NCBI RefSeq assembly: GCF_000799465.1
Contig: NZ_JUGU01000001.1
Coordinates: 1,426,001-1,490,000 of the forward strand
DNA: 64,000 bases
Reading direction: 5' to 3'
DNA from: Psychroserpens sp. Hel_I_66
GTDB lineage: Bacteria > Bacteroidota > Bacteroidia > Flavobacteriales > Flavobacteriaceae
Shown: one piece after another, positions 1 to 8,195 of the stretch
How positions within the stretch are numbered: position 1 is the stretch's first letter
Layout: each line of letters opens with the position of its first letter
Translations under genes and position numbers: made by a program
Notes under the pieces: model-generated
Told to the model about the DNA's origin: nothing
The model's database searches: none
The model's input: the letters and a program-made list of their open reading frames with translations, nothing else

Positions 1-325
1 AACTATCTAAGTTGTGCTTTAGAAGTTCTTCTTTTGAGGCTCCAATTAGTTTCATCAGTTCCATGTTGGCATTCATCTCAGTTTTATTTCCTATTGTGAA
101 TTCCTCTAAAGTCCTTTTATTTTGCGTAAAGTCGATATGAAGTTTTGCAATTACGTCTTTTTCTAAGTTGATGTTGATTCTATTTTCATTCCAATTATTA
201 ATCTGTAACGCAATGAGAATCCCAATAACAACTAGAACAATTTCGCCAATGGCGTATTTAAAGTATTTGCCTGTTTTGTTTTCACTCATAAGATTGTAGC
301 GTATTTTACGGAAGAATTTTATCAT
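1..325 (-). CDS. DUF6090 family membrane protein, C-terminus beyond window edge
   Basis: Only the first 108 codons are inside the window; the frame is open to base 1. It starts with MIKFFRKIR at 325 and carries the family core GEIVLVVIGILIALQIN around residues 29-45, a single hydrophobic anchor followed by NNWNENR and a polar helical region. This N-terminal module is that of DUF6090, a Bacteroidota-restricted family of unknown function. It is the last member of a minus-strand array of related genes, 22 bases after the stop of the previous copy. The predicted topology is a short cytoplasmic N-tail, one membrane span and a soluble C-terminal part. The family assignment is secure; the function is unknown. 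Confidence 0.85.
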   Translation of the reverse strand, partial: MIKFFRKIRYNLMSENKTGKYFKYAIGEIVLVVIGILIALQINNWNENRININLEKDVIAKLHIDFTQNKRTLEEFTIGNKTEMNANMELMKLIGASKEELLKHNLDS

Positions 326-347
326 AGGTAAGCGGTTTGTGCTTTAG

Positions 348-1106
348 TTATTTTGTTTTATAGTCTTCAATTGCTTTTATGATTTCATCGCCTTTTTCAG
401 TGAGATCATTGTAATGTTTACTCGCAGTTTGAGTTACAAATTCATACCGAAACAAAATATATAATAGTTCATCATTCTCCATAATTTTAAGAAAATCAAA
501 ATCTGGATTATTATAATCTGTTGTAGTTTTAAATCTGTTTTTGCGAAATGTTTTCCAAACAGTTCTAAAGTATCCATTTCCAGCAGTTATCATTTCCATA
601 TTTTCAATCGCAGCATTTTCTTTTATTTCAAATGCGTTTAGAGTGTTGTTAATCTGTATATATGATTTGATAAGGTCTCTAATGGTTTCCATCTGTTCAA
701 GTTCATATGCAGAGGATGATACAACCTTATCAATTCCGTTTCTATTGATTTTAAAATTTCTTTCAGATAGAACAGGGAAGAGTAAAGCAATAAAGTTATT
801 TTCGTTAACCTGGATTTGATTTTCATAGTTATCAATCAATAACCCAGCTCCTTCTGATATTTCTATCCTTCTTTCAATAAGATTTGATAGCTGAAGTTTA
901 TTACTTTCCAAATCCTCAATTAAGTTTTGAAAATTACTTACCATCTTGTTTTGAGCTTGATGCTTCTCGTTCCAATTGTTTATTTGAAGTGCAATCAATA
1001 TTCCGATAACAACAAGAACTATCTCACCAAAGGCATATTTGAAATAGCGTTCTGTTTGATTATTCATTATTAGTGACTGTCTTATATGTCTGAAAAACTT
1101 TATCAT
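348..1106 (-). CDS. DUF6090 family membrane protein (array copy)
   Basis: A 252-residue protein with the shared N-terminal module (MIKFFRHIR, then GEIVLVVIGILIALQIN at about residues 29-45, NNWNEK) and a polar, helix-rich C-terminal 200 residues that does not resemble the same part of its neighbours. Its ATG overlaps the stop of the preceding array gene by 4 bases (ATGA), so the two are probably translationally coupled. One membrane anchor is visible and no signal peptidase site is obvious. The function is unknown. The family call rests on the anchor motif only. Confidence 0.88.
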   Translation of the reverse strand: MIKFFRHIRQSLIMNNQTERYFKYAFGEIVLVVIGILIALQINNWNEKHQAQNKMVSNFQNLIEDLESNKLQLSNLIERRIEISEGAGLLIDNYENQIQVNENNFIALLFPVLSERNFKINRNGIDKVVSSSAYELEQMETIRDLIKSYIQINNTLNAFEIKENAAIENMEMITAGNGYFRTVWKTFRKNRFKTTTDYNNPDFDFLKIMENDELLYILFRYEFVTQTASKHYNDLTEKGDEIIKAIEDYKTK

Positions 1107-1867
1107 AGTTTTATTTCTGATTCAAGACCAACTAAAATGAGTTCTATGTGCTCTTTTATTCCGCCAAAAACTCTTGGTCCATTGGCTGCTTTAATTGTTA
1201 GATAGTAATCTAAAAGGTTATTTTCAAATTCAATCAAACTAAAGATTTGCCTATTGTTAATTGAATCGGAAATTGAATTATGTTCAAATTCACGACCTCT
1301 ACCCATCAACAACTTTCGGATACTTCCATTCTTGTTTAATTGATTTTTTAGTTTACTCTTTAAAGTATTAATAGCATTTCGCATTAATTTTAAAAAATCC
1401 AATTTGCTTTCAAATGAAGCAATACGTTGTCTTAGTTTTTTATTTTTAATTACATTAAGATTCCCTGAACTTATAATATCCGTTGATACTCCTTTTGAGG
1501 GTTGAAAGGTTGCGTCGCCAGAAAAAACTGAATACAATATATCTGATATAGCTTTATCACTTATTGTGTCCAGTACATTAGTATCAAATAAAGTCAGCAT
1601 ATCCTCTACTGCATTTACTCGTTCCTTATTTGCTTGAAGACTAATATTTATTTTTTCTAGGTTAGTTTCATATTCAGTTTGTAACGACAATAAATACGCT
1701 TGTTCTATTTTTGTTTCCTGTCTACTATTATTGAAATTATTAATCTGTAACGCAATTAAAATTCCGATAACTACGAGTACAATTTCTCCGATAGCGTATT
1801 TTAAATACTTTCCAGTTTTTCCTTCTGAAAGTAAGTTTTGTCTAATTTTTCGAAAGAATTTTATCAT
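1103..1867 (-). CDS. DUF6090 family membrane protein (array copy)
   Basis: A 254-residue array member with MIKFFRKIR, a lysine/tyrosine-rich stretch (GKYLKYAI) and the membrane anchor GEIVLVVIGILIALQIN, followed by NNFNNSR. The C-terminal part is charged, with a likely coiled region after residue 60. It shares a 20-base identical stretch over the anchor with the leftmost copy (1737..1756 versus 195..214), which would allow recombination between copies. It is followed by the next copy with a 4-base overlap. The function is unknown. Confidence 0.88.
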   Translation of the reverse strand: MIKFFRKIRQNLLSEGKTGKYLKYAIGEIVLVVIGILIALQINNFNNSRQETKIEQAYLLSLQTEYETNLEKINISLQANKERVNAVEDMLTLFDTNVLDTISDKAISDILYSVFSGDATFQPSKGVSTDIISSGNLNVIKNKKLRQRIASFESKLDFLKLMRNAINTLKSKLKNQLNKNGSIRKLLMGRGREFEHNSISDSINNRQIFSLIEFENNLLDYYLTIKAANGPRVFGGIKEHIELILVGLESEIKL

Positions 1868-1920
1868 TGGTTAATTGCTGGTTATAATGAAGTAGAAACA
1901 TTGTTGTGCTTTCGTTATTT

Positions 1921-2646
1921 CTAGTTCTCCTTTAATTGCTGATCAATCTTTATTATTATGTTTTTTGCGTTTTCTCTAAAATTTCTCAATTCTTGTGCAT
2001 AAACATCAAAAATCACATAGTATAATGCTATCTCGTTTTTTGCAATGGTATTATTAGAAATGTAATCTATTATGCCTTCAGTTTCCTTGTGCAGTAAGAA
2101 AGAAGAAAACCAATCATGTTTTTTTAGATTTTTATTAATATCTACATTTTCACGGAATAACTCATCGATTGCAACATCTATTTCTACAAGATGTTGATTG
2201 TAGAACAAGTTGATTTCTGAAGCTAGGTTTTGTTTCGTGTTTGCAATAAGATTAGATTGATTTTTCAGCAATTCAAAACCACGCTGATTAATGGAAAAAT
2301 CTTTAAATCCATCTATTACAGATAAATATTGTGGATTTTTTAACCAATCTTCTTTTGTAAGGTTAGTGTTTAAAACGGTTTCAAATGAGGGCTTTCTCAC
2401 CTCATCATGATATTTTAAAATTAGATTAATTTCTGAAATATCATTAATCAGATCTTCCTTTACAATAACATAAATTGAATTGGTGGTTTCTTTTTGCTTT
2501 CGGATTTCATTCCAATTGTTAATAGAGAGCGCAATTAAAATCCCAATAACAACGAGGATGATTTCGCCAATGGCGTATTTTAGATACTTGGATGTTTTGC
2601 CTGTTTCCAAGAGGTTGTATCTAATTTTTCTAAAGAATTTAATCAT
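1921..2646 (-). CDS. DUF6090 family membrane protein (array copy)
   Basis: A 241-residue array member. The N-terminal 50 residues match the other copies (MIKFFRKIRYNLL, anchor GEIILVVIGILIALSIN, NNWNEIR). The remainder is acidic and helical, with no recognised catalytic motif. It lies 64 bases after the upstream copy and 53 bases before the next one. The shared anchor with a differing C-terminus fits a membrane-tethered series with separate partners, but that is inference. The function is unknown. Confidence 0.88.
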   Translation of the reverse strand: MIKFFRKIRYNLLETGKTSKYLKYAIGEIILVVIGILIALSINNWNEIRKQKETTNSIYVIVKEDLINDISEINLILKYHDEVRKPSFETVLNTNLTKEDWLKNPQYLSVIDGFKDFSINQRGFELLKNQSNLIANTKQNLASEINLFYNQHLVEIDVAIDELFRENVDINKNLKKHDWFSSFLLHKETEGIIDYISNNTIAKNEIALYYVIFDVYAQELRNFRENAKNIIIKIDQQLKEN

Positions 2647-2710
2647 TGGTTAGCGTATGGTTATAATAAAATGCAACAGTCTAAATTTTAGCTAATTGTA
2701 TTTTGGTCAT

Positions 2711-3418
2711 CTAATTATCATTTTTTAATTCAGCAAAAATGGTCTTTAGTTTGTTTAAGGATTCAATGGACCTCTCATAGGCCTCTTTATTTAGATTTAA
2801 AGATGTTCTTCGTGCTATAATATAATTCTGAAAATGGATTTCTTTTGCATAACTTTTTGAGGTTAACTGCATCTCAAAAAAGCTCACATTTCTAATTAAA
2901 AAATTCTCATAATAATCTAGGAATCCGGCAAAATCTAAATCTTCAACGACTTTTATATCATTAAATGTTTCGTAAGGTTCAGAAATAGCGTTACGCAAGT
3001 TTAAATCATCAAACAATTTTAGGTCACCAGAGAATTTCAAATTCTCATAGATTACCGTTGTTGGGTTTAAGCCATTAGTACGCAATATTATTTCTGATTT
3101 TTCTGCTATTTTTGGGTTATCGTAATCTTTGGTATATAATATGTTACCTAAAGTATCAATTTCTTTAAGCATTTTAATTGTAAAATCATTAAGTTCATTT
3201 AATCGTATTATATTACGGTTTGCTTCATCTTCTAACTGAATTATATATTGATTACGTAATTTTAGATTATTTCTATCTTTTACATTTTCGTTAATTGCTA
3301 AAGCAATAAGAATACCTATTATAACCAGCACTATTTCTCCGATGGCATAAAGTAAATATTTGCTGAATTTACTTTCAGCAACTAACCGTTGACGTATATG
3401 TCTAAAAAATTTAATCAT
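2711..3418 (-). CDS. DUF6090 family membrane protein (array copy, most diverged)
   Basis: A 235-residue protein with MIKFFRHIR and the anchor GEIVLVIIGILIALAIN. The usual NNWNE after the anchor is replaced by ENVKDR, making it the most diverged full-length copy. The C-terminal region is polar with several short helical blocks. It follows the small gene at 3457..3792 by 38 bases and is probably in the same transcript. The family call is firm; the function is unknown. Confidence 0.86.
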   Translation of the reverse strand: MIKFFRHIRQRLVAESKFSKYLLYAIGEIVLVIIGILIALAINENVKDRNNLKLRNQYIIQLEDEANRNIIRLNELNDFTIKMLKEIDTLGNILYTKDYDNPKIAEKSEIILRTNGLNPTTVIYENLKFSGDLKLFDDLNLRNAISEPYETFNDIKVVEDLDFAGFLDYYENFLIRNVSFFEMQLTSKSYAKEIHFQNYIIARRTSLNLNKEAYERSIESLNKLKTIFAELKNDN

Positions 3419-3456
3419 ATTTATTTCCCGAGAAAGCGGTAAGCTTATTTGGTTTT

Positions 3457-3792
3457 TTAGTAAAGAATATTATCCAAGGTTCTATCTAGACGTTCTTCCA
3501 TCATACTAAAACTACAATCCGAAAAGAAAATTTTGTACATTTCTCTTCTAAAAGATGCGAGTTCCATCTGACTGTAATTATGGTTATCAATAACCTTTTC
3601 AATTTTATCTAACCGCTCTTTTTCAGAATGATTATGGAATTTTTTATGCATTTTTAGAAAGATTTTATTGGATGTTTTTTTTTGGATCATTTCCAATTCT
3701 TCTTCTGTTTCTTTTTTATCTGCATTGGCACAGAGTAGCATGATGTAAATTTGTAATTCTGATTTGCTCCAGTTTGGTTTTTTGGTTTTCAT
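3457..3792 (-). CDS. Small soluble protein, possibly TerB-like
   Basis: A 111-residue soluble, strongly charged protein with no membrane segment. Predicted helices carry an early LLCANADKKETEEE block and later MELASFRREMYKIFFSD. The acidic block after an alanine-rich first helix, near positions 22-32, is reminiscent of the metal-binding loop of TerB-like proteins, but the match is weak. It starts inside the stop codon of the upstream mini-gene (4-base ATGA overlap) and precedes the first full DUF6090 copy by 38 bases, so it is probably cotranscribed with the array. The function is unknown. Confidence 0.55.
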   Translation of the reverse strand: MKTKKPNWSKSELQIYIMLLCANADKKETEEELEMIQKKTSNKIFLKMHKKFHNHSEKERLDKIEKVIDNHNYSQMELASFRREMYKIFFSDCSFSMMEERLDRTLDNILY

Positions 3793-3977
3793 GATTTAAT
3801 TGGTTTTTGTTTTAAACTACTAATTTGAAAAGCGTTGAGACTACTAATAACCATAGGGATAACTTTGCCATTAACATAGATAAGATATTTCGAGAATTTG
3901 TCTCCTGCTTTCGCAGAAGCTTCGGAAAACTGGGTGGAGAGTAGTCGTTCCCTAAAACGACGAAATAATGTAATCAT
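3789..3977 (-). CDS. Degenerate DUF6090 mini-copy (anchor only)
   Basis: A 62-residue product that looks like a decayed DUF6090 N-terminus. MITLFRRFRERLL replaces MIKFFRKIRQNLL, a 10-residue insertion follows (QFSEASAKAG), and then FSKYLIYVNGKVIPMVISSL lines up with FSKYLLYAIGEIVLVIIGIL of the copy at 2711..3418. The anchor has lost hydrophobicity (lysine and proline within it) and the C-terminal domain is missing. It is the first frame of the minus-strand array and is coupled to the next gene by ATGA. It may be a remnant kept as a leader ORF, or simply a pseudogene. Confidence 0.5.
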   Translation of the reverse strand: MITLFRRFRERLLSTQFSEASAKAGDKFSKYLIYVNGKVIPMVISSLNAFQISSLKQKPIKS

Positions 3978-4090
3978 TTACTTTGGTTAGAAAGTAAATT
4001 AGGTTAATGGTGTAGTTGAGGTTGATTAACTAATTAACTATTTGTCTTTAAAGATATTAAATTGTTACACAGCAAACTATTTAAACATAA

Positions 4091-4119
4091 AAAAAGCGAA
4101 CTTAGTAAGTTCGCTTTTT
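4091..4119. terminator. Perfect A/T-flanked hairpin
   Basis: AAAAAGCGAACTTA is followed almost directly by its reverse complement, giving a stem of up to 14 pairs flanked by A-runs and T-runs on either side. It could terminate transcription in either direction. It lies between the start of the DUF6090 array and the broken gene at 4230..4657, whose own terminator is at 4187..4225, so it is probably a second stop or an upstream boundary. Confidence 0.6.
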
Positions 4120-4186
4120 AAAAATTAAATATCCCATCCTGAAATAAGTTGACATAAAATCGACTTATTATCAAAACCACAGAAAG

Positions 4187-4225
4187 AAAAAAAAAAAAAA
4201 AAAACGAACACAATGTGTTCGTTTT
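4187..4225 (-). terminator. Intrinsic terminator with 18-base T tract
   Basis: AAAACGAACAC (4201-4211) and GTGTTCGTTTT (4215-4225) form an 11-bp stem with a 3-base loop. On the minus strand the stem is followed by a T tract that is 18 bases long (A run at 4187-4204 on the plus strand). It sits just after the stop at 4230 of the broken gene and is a textbook factor-independent terminator for it. Confidence 0.85.
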
Positions 4226-4229
4226 ATAG

Positions 4230-4657
4230 TTAAAATTCTTCTTCAAAGTTTTCATCAAATTTAAATGAATTCATTAGCAACCCATTTTCATTTTTGTAGT
4301 AAATGAAAATAAATCGTAACGCAATTACTTTATATCTTACAAAGTAAACATCTTTATATGCAACATCTCCAAGCTTGAGATGTTTGACTTTAGTAATCCC
4401 TATAGATTTACCAAACCTAGACTCCATTATGTTTAATCATTTTAAAGTCTTTTCTTTAATTAAATCTAATTCTGTCTCTGCTAGAGGCCAATAATCCTTC
4501 ATTTCATCAAATGCTTCGGAAGGCTCATTCTCTCCAAATAACTTAGTCATTCTTTCAGAAAAACTTTCTGAATCCTCTCGGTTTCAAAATATTTATTCTG
4601 TCCATATCCACTGAAACTGAATAATAGAAAAAGCACAAAAATTACTTTTATATTCAT
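4230..4657 (-). pseudogene. Broken secreted/periplasmic protein gene (frameshift plus stop)
   Basis: Three pieces of one gene can be read in order. From 4657 a signal peptide (MNIKVIFVLFLLF, then SGYGQ) leads into NKYFETE and runs out of frame. After a one-base shift near 4590 the frame continues through SFSERMTKLFGENE, AFDEMKDYWPLAETE and LDLIKEKTLK to a TGA. The same frame then reads on without interruption through MESRFGKSIG to EEEF and TAA at 4230. A terminator follows immediately, so the gene once ended here. The last 65 residues could still be made from the internal ATG at 4427. I do not recognise the family; the product would have been a small exported protein of about 140 residues. 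Confidence 0.75.
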
Positions 4658-4666
4658 AGTGCTTAT

Positions 4667-6067
4667 TTAAATATGTAAAGGTCTATCCTCAGTCGCAGCC
4701 AAGGCTGCTTCTTTCATGGCTTCTGCATACGTTGGATGAGCATGTGACATGCGAGAGATATCCTCTGCAGATGCTCTGTACTCCATAGCAACGACAGCTT
4801 CAGCAATTAAATCGGCACAACGTGCGCCAATCATATGTATTCCTAAAACTTCGTCTGTTTTTTTATCGGCTAAGATTTTTACAAATCCATCCAAATCTCC
4901 TCCTGCTCTGGCTCTTCCCAATGCTCTAAACGGAAATTGTCCAGCTTTGTACTCTACTCCATCTGCTTTTAACTCTTCTTCTGTTTTGCCTACTGCAGCA
5001 ACTTCTGGCCAAGTGTAAACCACTCCCGGAATTAAGTTATAATCGATATGAGGTTTCTGTCCTGCTAACGTTTCAGCAACAAAAACACCTTCTTCTTCAG
5101 CCTTATGTGCTAACATCGCACCTTTTACAACATCACCAATGGCGTAAATATTCTTAACTGCGGTCTGTAAATGCTCGTTGACTTCAATTTGTCCGCGATC
5201 TGTTAGTTTCACACCAGCAGCCTCTGCATTTAATCCATCAGTATATGGTTTTCTTCCTACGGAAACCAAGCAATAATCGCCTTTAAACTCTACGATCTCA
5301 CCTTTTTTATTTTCAGCCTTAACAATAACCTCATCACCGTTACGCTCAACAGATTGCACTTTGTGAGACATGTTCATATTGAATTTAGCCTTTTTAAATA
5401 CTTTGTTCAGTTCTTTAGATAACGCAGCATCCATAGTTGGTAAGATTCTATCCATGAATTCAATAACGGTTACCTCTGCACCTAAACGTCTGTAAACCTG
5501 ACCAAGTTCTAAACCAATAACGCCTCCTCCAATCACGATCATGTGCTTAGGGATTTCTTTGAGTTTTAATGCTTCCGTAGACGTAATAATTCGTTCTTTA
5601 TCCAACGTGATAAATGGTAAGTTTGCAGGTTTTGACCCTGTAGCTATGATAATATGTTTAGCTTCGATGTCTTGAGCATCTTTTCCTTCAATTTTAATAT
5701 GGTTTGCATCTATAAAGCTCCCCAGACCTTCAAACACATCAATATTGTTTTTCTTCATTAAAAAATCAATTCCACCAGTAGTTTGATCAACAACCGCTTG
5801 CTTGCGACCAATCATTTTCTCTAGATTGACTTTGATATCACCAGGGATCTCAATCCCATGTTCTTCAAAATGATTTGTTGCCTCCTCGTAATGATGGGAT
5901 GATGCTAATAGGGCTTTACTTGGGATACAGCCTACGTTTAAACACGTTCCGCCAAGTGTAGAATATTTTTCAATAATTGCTGTTTTCATGCCCAATTGTG
6001 CACATCTAATTGCTGCTACATATCCACCAGGTCCAGAACCTATTATTGCTACATCGTATGATTTCAT
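4667..6067 (-). CDS. lpdA: Dihydrolipoyl dehydrogenase (E3)
   Basis: A 466-residue FAD-dependent disulfide oxidoreductase that reoxidises the dihydrolipoyl groups of 2-oxoacid dehydrogenase complexes and the glycine cleavage system, reducing NAD+. The FAD motif GSGPGG is at residues 10-15. The redox pair is C42 and C47 in GGTCLNVGCIP, and the NAD motif is GGGVIGLELG at about 177-186. The C-terminal dimer-interface catalytic motif HAHPTYAEAM is near residue 443. The length is full for the family. It stands alone, without E1/E2 genes nearby, which fits a shared E3. A promoter with both boxes lies upstream at 6112..6139. Confidence 0.96.
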   Translation of the reverse strand: MKSYDVAIIGSGPGGYVAAIRCAQLGMKTAIIEKYSTLGGTCLNVGCIPSKALLASSHHYEEATNHFEEHGIEIPGDIKVNLEKMIGRKQAVVDQTTGGIDFLMKKNNIDVFEGLGSFIDANHIKIEGKDAQDIEAKHIIIATGSKPANLPFITLDKERIITSTEALKLKEIPKHMIVIGGGVIGLELGQVYRRLGAEVTVIEFMDRILPTMDAALSKELNKVFKKAKFNMNMSHKVQSVERNGDEVIVKAENKKGEIVEFKGDYCLVSVGRKPYTDGLNAEAAGVKLTDRGQIEVNEHLQTAVKNIYAIGDVVKGAMLAHKAEEEGVFVAETLAGQKPHIDYNLIPGVVYTWPEVAAVGKTEEELKADGVEYKAGQFPFRALGRARAGGDLDGFVKILADKKTDEVLGIHMIGARCADLIAEAVVAMEYRASAEDISRMSHAHPTYAEAMKEAALAATEDRPLHI

Positions 6068-6111
6068 AAAGAATTTTTTATCGTTTTGGTTTTCAGTTTA
6101 AAAATCGAATA

Positions 6112-6139
6112 CAAAAGTACGAATTTAGATTTACCCAAA
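6112..6139 (-). promoter_or_regulatory. Bacteroidota-type promoter for lpdA
   Basis: Read on the minus strand: TTTG (6139-6136), 16 bases, then TACTTTTG (6119-6112), matching the Bacteroidota -33 TTTG and -7 TAnnTTTG boxes. The start site would be near 6105, giving a leader of about 40 bases before the ATG at 6067. Confidence 0.6.
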
Positions 6140-6156
6140 ATGAGTGGAAGCCATCA

Positions 6157-6164
6157 TAATTTTG
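6157..6164 (+). promoter_or_regulatory. -7 box for the dodecin gene
   Basis: TAATTTTG fits TAnnTTTG and lies 32 bases before the dodecin ATG at 6197. No convincing -33 TTTG is seen. It is back to back with the lpdA promoter. Confidence 0.45.
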
Positions 6165-6196
6165 TATCTTAATGCTGAACATTAAATTATAATATC

Positions 6197-6409
6197 ATGA
6201 GTAATCACACGTATAAGAAAATTGAAATTGTGGGTTCTTCGGAAACCTCTAGCGATAATGCTGTTGAAAATGCATTGGCAAAGGCTGCTAAATCTGTTAA
6301 AAACATGAGATGGTTTGAAATCGTAGAATCTAGAGGTCTTATTGGCGATAACGGAAAAGTCTCATACTGGCAAGTGACCGTAAAAATAGGATTTACAATG
6401 GAAGACTAA
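6197..6409 (+). CDS. Dodecin family flavin-binding protein
   Basis: A 70-residue protein of dodecin length. Dodecins form dodecameric shells that store FMN/riboflavin in the cytoplasm. The beta-alpha-beta-beta pattern is visible: YKKIEIVGSS (strand), a helix rich in Ala/Lys (SDNAVENALAKAAKSVKN), MRWFEIVESRG with the tryptophan expected to stack on the flavin ring, and YWQVTVKIGFT as the last strand. It is monocistronic, with its own -7 box and a hairpin after the stop. Acquisition by transfer is not suggested; such genes are common in this group. Confidence 0.9.
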   Translation: MSNHTYKKIEIVGSSETSSDNAVENALAKAAKSVKNMRWFEIVESRGLIGDNGKVSYWQVTVKIGFTMED

Positions 6410-6421
6410 AACGGATTAAAA

Positions 6422-6465
6422 AATTATTCCTGTCTTTATAAATAAATATATGGACAGGAATAATT
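6422..6465. terminator. Convergent hairpin between dodecin and S41 peptidase genes
   Basis: AATTATTCCTGTC (6422-6434) pairs perfectly with GACAGGAATAATT (6453-6465) around an 18-base loop. The two flanking genes converge here, so it can serve both strands, although the T tracts are short. Confidence 0.55.
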
Positions 6466-6486
6466 AATTTCTTTAAAACTTAAAAT

Positions 6487-8106
6487 TTACTTTTTAGATT
6501 CAATATCTTTCAAAACCCATTCTAATTCTGGGTCAACATTATTGAGTCGATCTTGATATGTTGGTATGATTTCAACATCTGGTTTTACACCATAACCATC
6601 TACATCTGTTTTATATTTAGAATCTATATGAGCCAATCCTATTCTGGCTCTCACCTTAGTATTGGGTAATTCGTAAATTTTAAATAGTCCAGCTACGGTA
6701 CCATTATATGCGCCTCCAGTTTCTTCGCCAACAAAAGTAGCACGCTCAGTTCCTTTTAACTGGGTTGATAATACTGATGATGCTGAAAAAGAGTTTCCAT
6801 TTATTAAAACATAAATCTTTCCTTTAAAATTTAGCGGTTTAGGCTCCTTTGGCTTTGCAGATTTAAACTTGCGATACAACTGACCATCTTTTTTGCTTAC
6901 AGCAAGAATATCTGCAGTAGCCAGACCAGGTGACAATATGCCTACAAAAACCTTAAACAAAATAGAATTGGAGTTGCTCATCATACTCTTCAATATTGGA
7001 AACCTGCTATTTATTTCACTTTTATTGAGAAAGGTGTAGTTTTCATCTGTGAGATAGGAATAGAAATAATCGATTTCGTTTAAGCGACCTCCAAAATTAT
7101 TTCTTAAATCTATTATTAACACTTCGGTATTTAATGAGTCCAAGGTTTTAAATGTATCATCATAGAATCCTTCATACTTTCCATTTTGGAATCCTTTTAT
7201 TTTAATTAGTGCGATAGTACTATCCTTACCAACAAAGTTTAAGTTTCTAGTATAATTTTTAACCTCTGGCATATGTGGTGTTGGTACAAAACCATATTTA
7301 CTGTTGTATTCTCTCAAAGCTTTTCTTTTTAATTTGGCTGCTTTTCGCTCAGCTTTTGTGAGCTTTGGCTTTGTTTCGTTGACAAGTTTTATAGAATCCA
7401 GTTTTATGGAATCTCTTTTAATTTCAAGACTATCTCGTAAAGGTCTTCTTTTGTACATTTTAACAGATGTAGAATCCGCATTTTTTAATGTGAATGAAAT
7501 ACTATCTAAAGTCCCTTTATCACTCGCATAATAATTCAAAAAACGATTGCCAACAACACGATCATGAAAAGTGGTATTATAACCGTCTGAGGCGATTAAA
7601 CGCTTATACTTCGCAATTAAATCTTGAGAGCTTTCGTTTTCAATTTTTAAAATTTCAGCATTAATCAAAACCGAATCTTTACCTACAGCATCAGCAATAA
7701 ACAGTTTATCGTCCAAATACTCGAACTCTAGATAATTAATGTCATAACGTGTTTTTAACCTTTCTTTACGTTCTGTTTTTGATAATTTTACACTAGGTGG
7801 AGAAATCGACATATGACCTTGACCAACAAATTTTGTGACTGTTGCCAATTGCTTATAAAACGTACGACTATCCATTGGCTCGGTCATAGCTTTTTTTAAA
7901 CTATCAAACTTAAAATCCAAAACTTCTTTAGTCGTATACTGATATAATCTAGGATGATGACGTTGCAACTGCTTGTAGAGCTTATCAATATCATTATGCA
8001 GATCCTCAACAGGATGTAATTTTGTAATTTCCGAATTATGTTTCTCTACACTGGCACAAGAAGCCATTACTAAAATAACACTAAAAGCTAAAATTATTTT
8101 TTTCAT
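6487..8106 (-). CDS. S41 family peptidase lipoprotein
   Basis: A 539-residue protein with a lipoprotein signal (MKKIILAFSVILVMASC, Cys 17). The C-terminal half is a tail-specific (C-terminal processing) protease domain: VLIIDLRNNFGG, then GKIYVLINGNSFSASS near residues 430-444 holding the expected catalytic serine, then FVGEETGGAYNG and a final GYGVKPDVEI. A Lys-rich linker (KAERKAAKLKRKALRE) lies in the middle, and no clear PDZ domain is seen. It probably sits at the outer or inner membrane and cleaves exported proteins. Assignment to S41 is secure, the substrate unknown. Confidence 0.88.
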   Translation of the reverse strand: MKKIILAFSVILVMASCASVEKHNSEITKLHPVEDLHNDIDKLYKQLQRHHPRLYQYTTKEVLDFKFDSLKKAMTEPMDSRTFYKQLATVTKFVGQGHMSISPPSVKLSKTERKERLKTRYDINYLEFEYLDDKLFIADAVGKDSVLINAEILKIENESSQDLIAKYKRLIASDGYNTTFHDRVVGNRFLNYYASDKGTLDSISFTLKNADSTSVKMYKRRPLRDSLEIKRDSIKLDSIKLVNETKPKLTKAERKAAKLKRKALREYNSKYGFVPTPHMPEVKNYTRNLNFVGKDSTIALIKIKGFQNGKYEGFYDDTFKTLDSLNTEVLIIDLRNNFGGRLNEIDYFYSYLTDENYTFLNKSEINSRFPILKSMMSNSNSILFKVFVGILSPGLATADILAVSKKDGQLYRKFKSAKPKEPKPLNFKGKIYVLINGNSFSASSVLSTQLKGTERATFVGEETGGAYNGTVAGLFKIYELPNTKVRARIGLAHIDSKYKTDVDGYGVKPDVEIIPTYQDRLNNVDPELEWVLKDIESKK

Positions 8107-8195
8107 CTAATCATAAATTTAATTAAGGGTCCTTACCCTACAGACGCAAATAAACATAAAATGGTTGCCTCAACAATTTTTTCTTCGGAAAATTT

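Noticed and set aside
541..835. Additional frames inside the DUF6090 copy at 348..1106
   Set aside because: They overlap an uninterrupted family member completely and lack any motif.
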